From contig JBJOND010000004.1 of assembly GCA_046052065.1 (NCBI GenBank), positions 1 through 64,000 on the forward strand: DNA of 64,000 nucleotides, written 5' to 3'. The notes under the pieces were generated by a model that saw only the letters and a list, made by a program, of their open reading frames with translations, did not search any database and was not told the origin of the DNA. A program made the translations under genes and the position numbers. Below are positions 16,839 to 25,113 of this stretch, piece by piece (positions within the stretch are counted from its first letter, which is position 1; each line of letters begins with the position of its first letter). The DNA is from CAINEC01 sp046052065 (lineage in GTDB: Bacteria; Bacteroidota; Bacteroidia; AKYH767-A; OLB10).

Positions 16839-17252
16839 ATGGGAAGAATTATGGCCATTGATTATGGAACCAAAAGAACAGGATTGGCTGTAACAGACCC
16901 CCTCAAAATTGTAGCAGGTCCGTTGGATACGATTGCGACTCATTTGCTAGTAGACTTTCTAAAAGGCTATTTGGCAAAGGAAGAAGTAGAAAGTATTGTA
17001 ATTGGCGATCCTCGTCGATTGAACGGAGAAATGTCGGAGACTACCCACCTGACCAACCAGTTTGTAAACAAATTAAAAAAAGAAATTCCTACCATTAAAA
17101 TAGTACGAATGGATGAACGCTTTACTTCTAAAATAGCAGAGAAAAGTGTTTTAACAATGGGACTACCTAAAATGAAACGACAAGATAAGTCGTTGATTGA
17201 CAAAGTAAGTGCTACGATTATTTTACAGGATTATTTAAATACAATAGCTTAA
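16839..17252 (+). CDS. ruvX: YqgF/RuvX family RNase H-like nuclease
   Basis: 137 residues, the full family length. RNase H-fold motifs are visible: IDYGTKRTGLAVTDP at the N-terminus (first catalytic Asp), SIVIGDPRRLNGEMS, then RMDERFTSKIAE, and a C-terminal KSLIDKVSATIILQDYL. The family acts in 16S rRNA 5' end maturation (YqgF) and is proposed as a Holliday junction resolvase. First gene of a ruvX-def-aroK operon with 11- and 5-base gaps. The ATG is four bases after a -7 box, so translation is probably leaderless. Confidence 0.92.
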   Translation: MGRIMAIDYGTKRTGLAVTDPLKIVAGPLDTIATHLLVDFLKGYLAKEEVESIVIGDPRRLNGEMSETTHLTNQFVNKLKKEIPTIKIVRMDERFTSKIAEKSVLTMGLPKMKRQDKSLIDKVSATIILQDYLNTIA

Positions 17253-17263
17253 TTACCCCATTT

Positions 17264-17821
17264 ATGATTTACCCTATCGTTGCCTACGGAGACCCGATTT
17301 TAAGAAAAGTGGCAGAGCCTATTTCAGCCGATTATCCAAAGCTTACCGAGATTATTCAAAATATGTTTGATACTATGCATCGCAGTAATGGTATTGGACT
17401 GGCAGCACCTCAAATAGGACTTTCAATTCGCCTTTTTGTAGTGGATGCAACACCTTATGAAAATGATGAGCGTGAATTAGACGGATTTAGAAAAGTTTTT
17501 ATTAATGCTCAGATACTAGAAGAAGAAGGTAAAAAATGGAAGTGTTCTGAAGGTTGCTTGAGCATTCCTGGTATACGTGAAGATGTAGACAGAAATCCGA
17601 ATATAACGGTAAGGTATATGGATGAAAACTTTGTAGAGCATACTGAATCGTATACAGGTATGCGTGCAAGAATTATCCAGCATGAATATGATCATATTGA
17701 AGGTATTCTGATGACAGACCATCTGACACCGATTAAAAAGCAATTATTGAAAGGCCGTTTGAATGATATTATGAAAGGCCGTATAGACGCTGATTACAAA
17801 ATGCGTTTTTATAAGAAATAA
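17264..17821 (+). CDS. def: Peptide deformylase
   Basis: 185 residues with all three deformylase motifs: GIGLAAPQIG (motif 1), EGCLSIPG (motif 2, metal-binding Cys) and QHEYDHIEG (motif 3, HExxH). It removes the formyl group from the initiator methionine of new proteins, using Fe or another divalent metal. Start ATG 17264 gives the standard N-terminus MIYPIVAYGDPILRKVA. Eleven bases separate it from ruvX and five from aroK, an operon of housekeeping genes. Confidence 0.96.
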   Translation: MIYPIVAYGDPILRKVAEPISADYPKLTEIIQNMFDTMHRSNGIGLAAPQIGLSIRLFVVDATPYENDERELDGFRKVFINAQILEEEGKKWKCSEGCLSIPGIREDVDRNPNITVRYMDENFVEHTESYTGMRARIIQHEYDHIEGILMTDHLTPIKKQLLKGRLNDIMKGRIDADYKMRFYKK

Positions 17822-17826
17822 GCAGC

Positions 17827-18342
17827 ATGCAATCGTCGGTTATTTACTTAATTGGATTTTCAACCTCTGGAAAATCAACGCTTGGAAAAATAATCGCAGA
17901 AAAACTAAACTATCAATTCATAGACTTAGATGAAGCCATAACTCAACAGCAAGGAAAGTCGATTAATGCGTTGTTTGATGAGTTTGGTGAAGAAGGATTT
18001 CGAAAAACCGAAAGACAGTTATTGGTTAATACAATTTTTCTAACAGAAACAGTTATTGCATGCGGTGGTGGAACTCCTTGTTATTCTGATAATATGGATT
18101 TCTTACTTAGAAATGGGATAACAATTTATCTTGAGGTGGATGAATCAGTCCTTCTTGAACGCATGTTAAATAATACAGCTGAAAGACCTTTATTCAAAGG
18201 GAAATCAAAAGAGGAAATATCATCGCATATTAATGAGCTTCTTACCGCGCGAAAAGTATTTTATGAAAGAGCCAATTACACGGTAAATAATAATAGCAAT
18301 GAAGAATTAGCTATTATTAGTATTTTAAAAATTCTTGAGTAA
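17827..18342 (+). CDS. aroK: Shikimate kinase
   Basis: 171 residues. The P-loop reads GFSTSGKSTLGK near residue 10, then FIDLDEAI (DxD for Mg and shikimate), FRKTERQLL (shikimate-binding Arg), ACGGGTPC, and RPLFKGKSKEEI in the lid. It phosphorylates shikimate in the cytoplasm on the way to chorismate and aromatic amino acids. Last gene of the ruvX-def-aroK operon. Its stop directly abuts the stop of the convergent TPR gene (TAATTA) with no terminator between. Confidence 0.95.
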   Translation: MQSSVIYLIGFSTSGKSTLGKIIAEKLNYQFIDLDEAITQQQGKSINALFDEFGEEGFRKTERQLLVNTIFLTETVIACGGGTPCYSDNMDFLLRNGITIYLEVDESVLLERMLNNTAERPLFKGKSKEEISSHINELLTARKVFYERANYTVNNNSNEELAIISILKILE

Positions 18343-19053
18343 TTACCAGTCCTTTTCAGGATTACCCCCTGCCGCATCAAACTTCTTAGGATTTTTCTTT
18401 TGAAGCTTTTGTTCCTGATTCTTTAAAGCCTGCAACATGCGTTCAGCTTCTTCTTTAGAAATTTTCGGTTTCGATGCCTGTTGCTTTTGTTGTTGTTGTT
18501 GCTGTTGTTGTTGTTGTTGATCTTTTTTCTGATCCTGATTTTTATTTTGTTGTTGCTGTTGTTGCTGTTGTTGTTGCTGCTGATTTTTATTTTGCTTGTT
18601 CTTATCCTGCTGATTATTCTTTTGCTGCTGAGCTTTTAATTTAGTCAATGCATAAGCAAGGTTATAACGCGCATCTTCATCTTTAGGATTTTGACGTAAA
18701 GCCATTTTATAAGCATCGACACTCTCCTGATATTTTTCTTGCTTTAAATACGTATTACCTAGGTTGTAATAGGCTTTTGATTGCTCAACCGCATCTTTAG
18801 TAGTACCTGCAGATTGCATGTACTGCTTGCCTGCTTCTTCCAAATTTTCTTGCTTATAATAAGCATTCCCTAAATTGTAATTACCAGCAAAACTTTTAGC
18901 ATCCTTGGTTACTGCCGATTTATAATCAATCTCAGCATCCTTGAACTTTTTATTATTGTAGGCATCATTCCCTCTGCGTATAGTAGAATTTGCATTTTGC
19001 GAATTCGCCAACAAATGCATCGAAACGAAAATCAAACTTAAAATTATTCTCAT
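18343..19053 (-). CDS. batC: BatC-like TPR protein with two polyglutamine tracts
   Basis: 236 residues with a signal peptide (to ~residue 18, LLANSQN). Three or four TPR repeats cover ~20-150 (AGNYNLGNAYYKQENLEEA, AYYNLGNTYLKQEKYQESV, EDARYNLAYALTKLKAQ). A low-complexity Gln/Asn/Lys region at ~150-205 holds uninterrupted runs of 12 and 11 Gln. A basic helical segment and the end GGNPEKDW follow. In Bacteroides the Bat proteins are linked to aerotolerance, and BatC is thought to scaffold BatA/BatB. Its start overlaps the end of batB by 4 bases. Confidence 0.85.
   Translation of the reverse strand: MRIILSLIFVSMHLLANSQNANSTIRRGNDAYNNKKFKDAEIDYKSAVTKDAKSFAGNYNLGNAYYKQENLEEAGKQYMQSAGTTKDAVEQSKAYYNLGNTYLKQEKYQESVDAYKMALRQNPKDEDARYNLAYALTKLKAQQQKNNQQDKNKQNKNQQQQQQQQQQQQNKNQDQKKDQQQQQQQQQQQKQQASKPKISKEEAERMLQALKNQEQKLQKKNPKKFDAAGGNPEKDW
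18487..18519 (-). repeat. Trinucleotide (CAA/CAG) tract, 11 Gln codons
   Basis: Eleven Gln codons in a row in batC, nearly all CAA with one CAG. A simple repeat that can gain or lose in-frame units by slippage. Confidence 0.9.
18547..18582 (-). repeat. Trinucleotide (CAA/CAG) tract, 12 Gln codons
   Basis: Twelve Gln codons in a row in batC, mixed CAA and CAG, separated from the 11-codon tract by nine codons rich in Asn, Lys, Asp and Gln. Confidence 0.9.
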
Positions 19054-20099
19054 ACGTCCTGATTTTTATTTTCACCAAATAAATTCCATCGTGCAACCAC
19101 TTTGCTTTTGTTCTCACCGATTATAAAATCAATAATAAATAATAACAAAGCAATAGCAAGGAAAAACTGAAATTGGTTTTCAAAACTTGTATACATTTTT
19201 GCTTTGAATTCTTTTTTATCCAAAGCACTTAATTCTTTTAACACAATCGACAATCCATCGTCGCTATTGGTAGCATGAATAAACTTACCCTTACCTGCTT
19301 CAGCAATATCTTCGAGCATCACACTGTTTAATTTGGTCATGATAGTTTGTCCTGAGCGATCTTGACGATATCCCACCTTAGCCCCATTACTATAAACTGG
19401 AATTGGCGTACCTTGCTCCGACCCCATTCCAATGGTAAATACTTTTATTCCTTGTTCACTCGCTGTTTTAGCTGCATCAATTGCATCATCTTCGTGATTT
19501 TCTCCATCGGTAATAATAACTATGGCGCTGTTCTTTTTGATTGTATCGGTGAAGGATGTTGATGCAAGGTCAATTGCTGCACCAATCGCTGTACCTTGTT
19601 TAGGAACGATATCAGTAGTGATTTGTGATAAAAACAATTTGGCTGCTGCATAATCTGTTGTAATTGGCAACTGCGTATAAGCATCGCCGGCAAATACAAT
19701 TACTCCTATACGATCTCCTTCTAATTTATCTACCAAACGACTAATGGCTTGCTTAGCACGCTCTAAACGATTAGGCATTAAGTCTTCAGCAAGCATACTA
19801 TTTGAAACATCCAAACAAATAATAATATCAGACCCTTTACGCTTTACTTCTTCGAGTTTGGAACCAATTAAGGGTCCGCATAAACCAATTATCAAACAAA
19901 TAAACGCTATCCATCTAATCCAGAATTTCAATGTTGGTCGTGTTTGGCTAACCTCTGGAAATAGTTGATTGATGATTTCCATTTTACCAAAACACAGCAA
20001 CGCTTTTTTCTTCCAGCGAATGAATAGCCAAAACAACACTACTAACAGCAGTGCCGTAACGAAAAGGTAAATCATCTCAGGGTTTTGAAATCGAAACAT
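19050..20099 (-). CDS. batB: BatB: membrane-anchored von Willebrand factor A domain protein
   Basis: 349 residues. Two N-terminal membrane segments (~8-28 and ~60-78) precede a VWA domain at ~90-285 with the MIDAS motif DVSNS (in ICLDVSNSMLAEDLMPNR), TTDYAAAK and TDGENHEDDA. A C-terminal membrane segment at ~308-330 follows (FFLAIALLLFIIDFIIG). The topology places the VWA domain in the periplasm, where it probably binds protein partners through a metal. Two bases separate it from batA, and it overlaps batC, so the operon is tightly packed. Confidence 0.92.
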   Translation of the reverse strand: MFRFQNPEMIYLFVTALLLVVLFWLFIRWKKKALLCFGKMEIINQLFPEVSQTRPTLKFWIRWIAFICLIIGLCGPLIGSKLEEVKRKGSDIIICLDVSNSMLAEDLMPNRLERAKQAISRLVDKLEGDRIGVIVFAGDAYTQLPITTDYAAAKLFLSQITTDIVPKQGTAIGAAIDLASTSFTDTIKKNSAIVIITDGENHEDDAIDAAKTASEQGIKVFTIGMGSEQGTPIPVYSNGAKVGYRQDRSGQTIMTKLNSVMLEDIAEAGKGKFIHATNSDDGLSIVLKELSALDKKEFKAKMYTSFENQFQFFLAIALLLFIIDFIIGENKSKVVARWNLFGENKNQDV

Positions 20100-20101
20100 G
20101 G

Positions 20102-21109
20102 CTATGGCAAACTTTTCAAGATGGTATAACGAAGCATCAATTCACAGAAGATTAAAGCAAATGCAATTAAGGCAAATGGCAAATATTCTTCGGTATAACG
20201 ATTAAACTCTGTAACTTCTATTTTTGATTTTTCAAGACGATCTATTTCACGAAAAACATTTTCGAGTGCTTTATTACCTGTCGCTCTGAAATATTTCCCG
20301 TCAGTATTCTGCGCTACCTGACTTAATAAGGCTTCATCAATTTGCACTTCCATGTTTTGATACTGAATACCAAATGGCGTTTTAAATGGATAAGGTGCCA
20401 TACCTTTTGTCCCAACACCAATTGAATACACTCGCACATCAAACGCTTTAGCAATTTCACCTGCTGTTGATGGAGGAATAGCTCCTGAATTATTTACACC
20501 ATCTGTAATTAGTACAACGACTTTGCTTTTTGTCTTAGCATCCTTCACACGACTAATAGCAGTAGACAACCCTTCTCCTATTGCTGTTCCATCAATGAGC
20601 ATTCCAGGTTGAACATCTTTTAATACATTACGAAGAACAGAATGATCAGAAGTAATTGGACATTGCGTAAAGCTTTCTCCAGAAAAAATTACTAATCCAA
20701 TTAAATCATTTGGGCGTCCATCGATAAATTGCTGCGCTACTTTTTTTGCTGATTCAATACGATTAGGTTTAAAATCTTCAGCTAACATACTCGCAGAAAT
20801 ATCCAATGCAATTACAATTGAAATCCCTTCGGTAGTAACGTTTGAAGAGCTTGAAGTTGATTGCGGGCGAGCCAAAGCAATTATTAAAAACACAACTGCC
20901 AATAGTCTACAAAACAAAGGCACATTAATAATTCTACTTTTCCAGGAAGGAGGAATTCTAGAGAATGAATCCGTACTACTGATTTGAATAGTTGGTGCTT
21001 TAAAACGTTTAAATTTCCAAAAGTAAAATGCCAAAATTGGAACTATCAATAAAAACCAGAACCATTCAGGATTTTTAAACTGATAGAAATGCTCTTGAAA
21101 CCAGGTCAT
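20102..21109 (-). CDS. batA: BatA: membrane-anchored von Willebrand factor A domain protein
   Basis: 335 residues with the same plan as BatB: membrane segments at ~15-32 and ~58-78, a VWA domain at ~88-290 with MIDAS DISAS (in IALDISASMLAEDFKPNR), TSDHSVLRN and TDGVNNSG, and a C-terminal membrane helix (FALIAFALIFCELMLRY). Clearly paralogous to BatB. Related proteins in Bacteroides form complexes needed for oxidative stress tolerance. It overlaps the BatD-like gene upstream by 4 bases. Confidence 0.93.
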   Translation of the reverse strand: MTWFQEHFYQFKNPEWFWFLLIVPILAFYFWKFKRFKAPTIQISSTDSFSRIPPSWKSRIINVPLFCRLLAVVFLIIALARPQSTSSSSNVTTEGISIVIALDISASMLAEDFKPNRIESAKKVAQQFIDGRPNDLIGLVIFSGESFTQCPITSDHSVLRNVLKDVQPGMLIDGTAIGEGLSTAISRVKDAKTKSKVVVLITDGVNNSGAIPPSTAGEIAKAFDVRVYSIGVGTKGMAPYPFKTPFGIQYQNMEVQIDEALLSQVAQNTDGKYFRATGNKALENVFREIDRLEKSKIEVTEFNRYTEEYLPFALIAFALIFCELMLRYTILKSLP

Positions 21110-22071
21110 GCCTCCCCTCCTTTTTGATTAAGCATTTCTTTTTCAGTTGCAGGAGTTGTCGCCTCAACAAACTGAATTGCGTTAGCAAAACTTAATTCAT
21201 GTTCGGAAACATGCGGAATGGCTTTAGCGAATTTTACTAAATCGGCTAGACGTAATAGGTAAACAAGCTTTTCATTTTCTGCTGCATCTATTTGTTTGAT
21301 AAATGCATGTTCTAAAATTTCATCAGAGGTAAATTCCAAGGCAGGAATCAACCAGCGGTTTTGAATATAGGCACGAACAATTTCTGTTAACTCAGAATAA
21401 TATTTCTTTACATCACCCTGCTGCCATATTTCTTCTTTCTTTAATCGCTCGAAACTAATTATGGCAATTTCATAAGCTGATTGCCTTGGCACCTCAATAA
21501 CTTTAGCCGCATCATCGCGTTGCTTTGCTTTCTTTAGATAACGTATCACTAACCAAACAATCACAGCTAATACTAATACGCCTAATGCTATCAATCCAAT
21601 TAACATCCAATCATAAGGTACATCTTGAATTGGATGAATATCTTTAATCGCCTTAGTAGTATCAACTAGCATTAAAAAAACTTTCAACGATAACGGATCA
21701 GTATACACTTTTGCATTTGTATTTCTGACTTTATAGTCGATTGTAAAACCAGGAATAACAAAGAACCCTGTATCAAAAGCCATCATCGTTACTTTCTGCG
21801 TTCGCATTAGCATCGTATTATCTTCAACAGGAATAGTATCCAGTCCTTCATTCTTAACCACTTCTAACAACCCGATGCTATCTGAAATATAAGGCCAGTC
21901 AATTTTTACATCTTTAGGTTGAGTGATTGAAAGTTCAAGTGTAAAAGGCTGACCCACTACAACAATATTCGTATCCAATTTTGCAGTAGCAACTACACCT
22001 TGCGCATAGGTCCCATAACAGCAGAACATCATGCAAACAATCAAGAAGAACTTTTTTATATGGTGCTTCAT
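21106..22071 (-). CDS. BatD-like / DUF4381-like membrane protein
   Basis: 321 residues. Signal peptide to ~25 (YGTYAQG), a periplasmic beta-sandwich at ~27-140 (VVGQPFTLELSITQPKDVKI, FFVIPGFTIDYKV), a transmembrane helix at ~153-178 (MLIGLIALGVLVLAVIVWLV) and a cytoplasmic helical tail of ~140 residues (DVKKYYSELTEIVRAYI, PALEFTSDEIL). It is shorter than classical BatD, and its position between DUF58 and batA is typical of Bacteroidota moxR-bat operons. It probably couples the cytoplasmic MoxR/DUF58 pair to the periplasmic VWA proteins. Confidence 0.75.
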   Translation of the reverse strand: MKHHIKKFFLIVCMMFCCYGTYAQGVVATAKLDTNIVVVGQPFTLELSITQPKDVKIDWPYISDSIGLLEVVKNEGLDTIPVEDNTMLMRTQKVTMMAFDTGFFVIPGFTIDYKVRNTNAKVYTDPLSLKVFLMLVDTTKAIKDIHPIQDVPYDWMLIGLIALGVLVLAVIVWLVIRYLKKAKQRDDAAKVIEVPRQSAYEIAIISFERLKKEEIWQQGDVKKYYSELTEIVRAYIQNRWLIPALEFTSDEILEHAFIKQIDAAENEKLVYLLRLADLVKFAKAIPHVSEHELSFANAIQFVEATTPATEKEMLNQKGGEA

Positions 22072-22931
22072 CGCTGCTTAAATAAATTCATTAATGGTTT
22101 TACATACGATTGATCGGTACGAATAGCCACATTGTCAACACCTGACTTATTTAATAACTCACTGGTTAATCGTGCAGATTGCTGAAAGTACAAACGATAA
22201 TTATTTCTAACGTTTGCATCTGAAGTATCCATCACCGAAACAAAACCGGTTTCTGCATCTTTAAATCGCACCAAACCAACATCGGGCATTTCTTCCTCTC
22301 GCGGATCAACAATACGAAGTGCTGCAAGGTCGTGCTTTTTAGAAGATACTTTAATTGCATCATCAAATCCTGAATCCATAAAATCCGAAATCACAAAAGC
22401 AATACAACGCTTTTTAATCATGTTATTAAGATACTTTAGTGCAAGACTAATATCTGTTCCTTTTGATGCAGGTTTGAAGTTAATCAGCTCGCGAATAATT
22501 CTTAAAATATGTGACTTGCCTTTTTTGGGAGGAATGTATAATTCAATTTTATCAGAGAAGAATATAACTCCTGCCTTATCATTATTCTGAATTGCAGAGA
22601 ATGCAATTGTTGCCGTTAACTCCGTTATCAATTCACGCTTGAGCATGGCAGTACTACCAAACATTCCTGATTCACTCACATCCACTAATAACATTACAGT
22701 AAGCTCACGTTCTTCTTCAAACACTTTTACATAGGGATTTCCGAAGCGAGCTGTTACATTCCAATCAATGTTTCGCACATCATCACCTTCAACATATTCG
22801 CGCACTTCGCTAAACGCCATACCACGACCTTTAAACGCAGAGTGATATTCTCCAGAAAAAATCTGAGAGGACAACCCTTTGGTTTTAATTTCGATTTTAC
22901 GAACGCGTTTTAAAAGCTCAGCTGAATCCAT
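22068..22931 (-). CDS. DUF58 domain protein of the moxR-bat operon
   Basis: 287 residues, no signal peptide, cytoplasmic. The DUF58 signature is clear: GRGMAFSEVREYVEGDDVR, NIDWNVTARFGNPYVKVFEE, then a VWA-like Rossmann core with VMLLVDVSES and FVISDFMDSGFDDAI. DUF58 proteins pair with MoxR AAA+ ATPases. It overlaps the BatD-like gene by 4 bases and lies 11 bases after moxR. Confidence 0.92.
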   Translation of the reverse strand: MDSAELLKRVRKIEIKTKGLSSQIFSGEYHSAFKGRGMAFSEVREYVEGDDVRNIDWNVTARFGNPYVKVFEEERELTVMLLVDVSESGMFGSTAMLKRELITELTATIAFSAIQNNDKAGVIFFSDKIELYIPPKKGKSHILRIIRELINFKPASKGTDISLALKYLNNMIKKRCIAFVISDFMDSGFDDAIKVSSKKHDLAALRIVDPREEEMPDVGLVRFKDAETGFVSVMDTSDANVRNNYRLYFQQSARLTSELLNKSGVDNVAIRTDQSYVKPLMNLFKQR

Positions 22932-22942
22932 TGATAAATTGA

Positions 22943-23926
22943 CTAAGGAACTTCAACAATATTTAATACTTCATTGATAACATCATCAGTAGAGATGTTT
23001 TCTGCTTCGGCTTCGTAGGTTAATCCGATACGGTGACGCATTACATCATGACAGATTGCACGAACATCTTCTGGAATCACATACCCTCTGCGCTTAATAA
23101 ATGCATATGCCTTTGCTGCTAATGCTAAGTTTATACTTGCACGAGGAGAACCTCCGTAGCTAATCATACTTTCAAGCTTTCTCAAATTGCTTTCCTTCGG
23201 GAAACGCGTTGCGAAAACAATATCCAGAATATACTTCTCAATCTTTTCATCCATATACACATCACGAACTGCACTGCGGGCTTTCACAATTGTTTCTGCC
23301 TCAATAATCGGATTGATTTTAGGAAACTCCTGAGCGATATTCTGACGAATGATTAATTTCTCTTCTTCTTTTGTAGGATATTTAATTACCACTTTCAACA
23401 TAAAACGATCTAACTGCGCTTCTGGCAAAGGGTAAGTTCCTTCTTGCTCAATCGGATTTTGTGTTGCCAATACTAAAAATGGTTCTGGCAATTTAAACGT
23501 TTCATCACCAATGGTAACTTGTCGCTCTTGCATTGCCTCCAATAACGCACTTTGCACTTTAGCTGGAGCACGATTAATTTCATCGGCCAAAATAAAGTTT
23601 GCAAACAAAGGTCCTTTACGAACCGTAAACTGCTCTTGCTTCTGATTATAAATCATGGTCCCTACTAAATCGGCCGGTAACAAATCAGGAGTAAATTGCA
23701 AACGACTAAACTTTGCATGTATCGCAGAAGAAAGCGATTTAATAGCTAACGTTTTTGCAAGACCTGGAACCCCTTCCAATAGTAAATGTCCATTAGAAAG
23801 TAACCCAATTAAAAGGCGATCGAGCATGTATTTTTGCCCTACGATTACTTTACCTAACTCTAAATTCAACAACTCGATGAATGCACTCTCTTGTTGAATT
23901 CTTTCGTTAATCTCACGAATATCCAT
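22943..23926 (-). CDS. MoxR family AAA+ ATPase
   Basis: 327 residues. Walker A is GVPGLAKT near residue 56, Walker B is FILADEINRAPAKVQ, sensor 1 is FLVLATQNPIEQEGTYPLP, and the sensor 2 region is near GGSPRASINLALAAKA. MoxR ATPases act as chaperones for VWA-containing complexes. First gene of the moxR-DUF58-BatD-like-batA-batB-batC operon on the minus strand. A near-consensus box (TAATATTG) lies about 27 bases before the ATG, with a short untranslated leader. Confidence 0.94.
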   Translation of the reverse strand: MDIREINERIQQESAFIELLNLELGKVIVGQKYMLDRLLIGLLSNGHLLLEGVPGLAKTLAIKSLSSAIHAKFSRLQFTPDLLPADLVGTMIYNQKQEQFTVRKGPLFANFILADEINRAPAKVQSALLEAMQERQVTIGDETFKLPEPFLVLATQNPIEQEGTYPLPEAQLDRFMLKVVIKYPTKEEEKLIIRQNIAQEFPKINPIIEAETIVKARSAVRDVYMDEKIEKYILDIVFATRFPKESNLRKLESMISYGGSPRASINLALAAKAYAFIKRRGYVIPEDVRAICHDVMRHRIGLTYEAEAENISTDDVINEVLNIVEVP

Positions 23927-24030
23927 AAATTTCTTAGTTAAAATTTCGAATCACAATATTAACCCATTCTGCTATGAAAAATCAATAGTCAAAAACGAGT
24001 TATGCGTTAATTTGATGTTAAAAACTTAAA

Positions 24031-25107
24031 CTACTCCACCCTAACACGCGGATCTAAAAAAGCATAGAGTAAATCGACCATCCAATTTATCAAAACAAAG
24101 AAAACAGAAACCATAATTACGGCTCCCATTACTACAGGAAAATCATAGTGTTCTAATGCATCAACAGTCACTTTGCCTACCCCCTTCCAGCCGAAAATAT
24201 ATTCAATAAAAACTGCACCTGCGAGCAACGATCCGAACCATCCGGAGATAGCAGTAATAACGGGATTCAATGCATTGCGTAAAGCATGTTTATATAAAAC
24301 AGTTTGGTAGGACAATCCCTTTGCTTTAGCAGTTCGTACATAGTCTGTACTAATTGCATCTAGCATTGAACTTCTTGTAAGCTGAACAATAACTGCAAGC
24401 GGACGAATTCCTAACGTAAGTGCAGGTAAGATGATGTTTTTCAGATTTAAAATCTCTCCACTAAAAGGATCGATTTCATACATGCTTCCTGTCATACTTA
24501 ATCCTGTCCAATCACTCAATACAAATCCAAAAAACCACGCAATTAATATCCCTGCAAAAAATGAGGGCACTGACATTCCAAGAATGCTAATCATTAAATT
24601 TAAATAGTCTGGCCATTGCTGGTATCGAGTTGCTGACCAAACTCCTAAAATAATTCCAATGCAGGCAGCTAAAAACAATGCTACAACAGATAACACAATA
24701 GTTCCTGGCAATGCATCCATCAAGATTACACTAACAAGTTCCTGCGATTGATAAGAACGATTCAGATAAGGCTTTTTTAGGATTAAGGATTTTTGTCCTA
24801 ATGGCAATACTTTTACAAACTCACCATACTTCTCTAGGCTGGCATATACCCTACTTGTGGAATCATTTAAGTTATTAAGTGAAACGGGAGAAATATCATT
24901 CAAGTAAAGCAAGTATCGCTTGGATACAGGTAAATCTAAACCCAATTGTTTATTAATTGCTTCGAGTGAAGCGACATCCGAACGTTGACCTAACATCAAA
25001 CGACCTGGATCTGCAGGGAGAATATTAAACAAAAAGAAAACTACGGTTACTACTCCGAATATTATCAGGAGGCCACTCGTAGTTCTCTTTAGAATTAATT
25101 TAATCAC
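24031..25107 (-). CDS. DppB/OppB-type ABC transporter permease
   Basis: 358 residues with an N-terminal membrane helix (GLLIIFGVVTVVFFLFNILP), a ~100-residue periplasmic stretch and five more helices. The cytoplasmic EAA loop is seen in RTAKAKGLSYQTVLYKHALR, and the family end motif in YIFGWKGVGKVTVDALEHYDFP. This is a peptide or nickel type inner-membrane permease subunit. No second permease, ATPase or binding protein is adjacent, so the partners must be elsewhere. Six bases separate it from the DoxX-thioredoxin gene, suggesting one operon. Confidence 0.88.
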   Translation of the reverse strand: MIKLILKRTTSGLLIIFGVVTVVFFLFNILPADPGRLMLGQRSDVASLEAINKQLGLDLPVSKRYLLYLNDISPVSLNNLNDSTSRVYASLEKYGEFVKVLPLGQKSLILKKPYLNRSYQSQELVSVILMDALPGTIVLSVVALFLAACIGIILGVWSATRYQQWPDYLNLMISILGMSVPSFFAGILIAWFFGFVLSDWTGLSMTGSMYEIDPFSGEILNLKNIILPALTLGIRPLAVIVQLTRSSMLDAISTDYVRTAKAKGLSYQTVLYKHALRNALNPVITAISGWFGSLLAGAVFIEYIFGWKGVGKVTVDALEHYDFPVVMGAVIMVSVFFVLINWMVDLLYAFLDPRVRVE

Positions 25108-25113
25108 GAAGTG

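Noticed and set aside
18487..18582. Short repeats that might be mistaken for a CRISPR array or regulatory repeat
   Set aside because: They are in-frame CAA/CAG codons in batC, with no spacers or palindromic repeats.
21106..22071. Calling this gene full-length batD
   Set aside because: It has one sandwich domain and one helix, far shorter than BatD; only BatD-like is justified.
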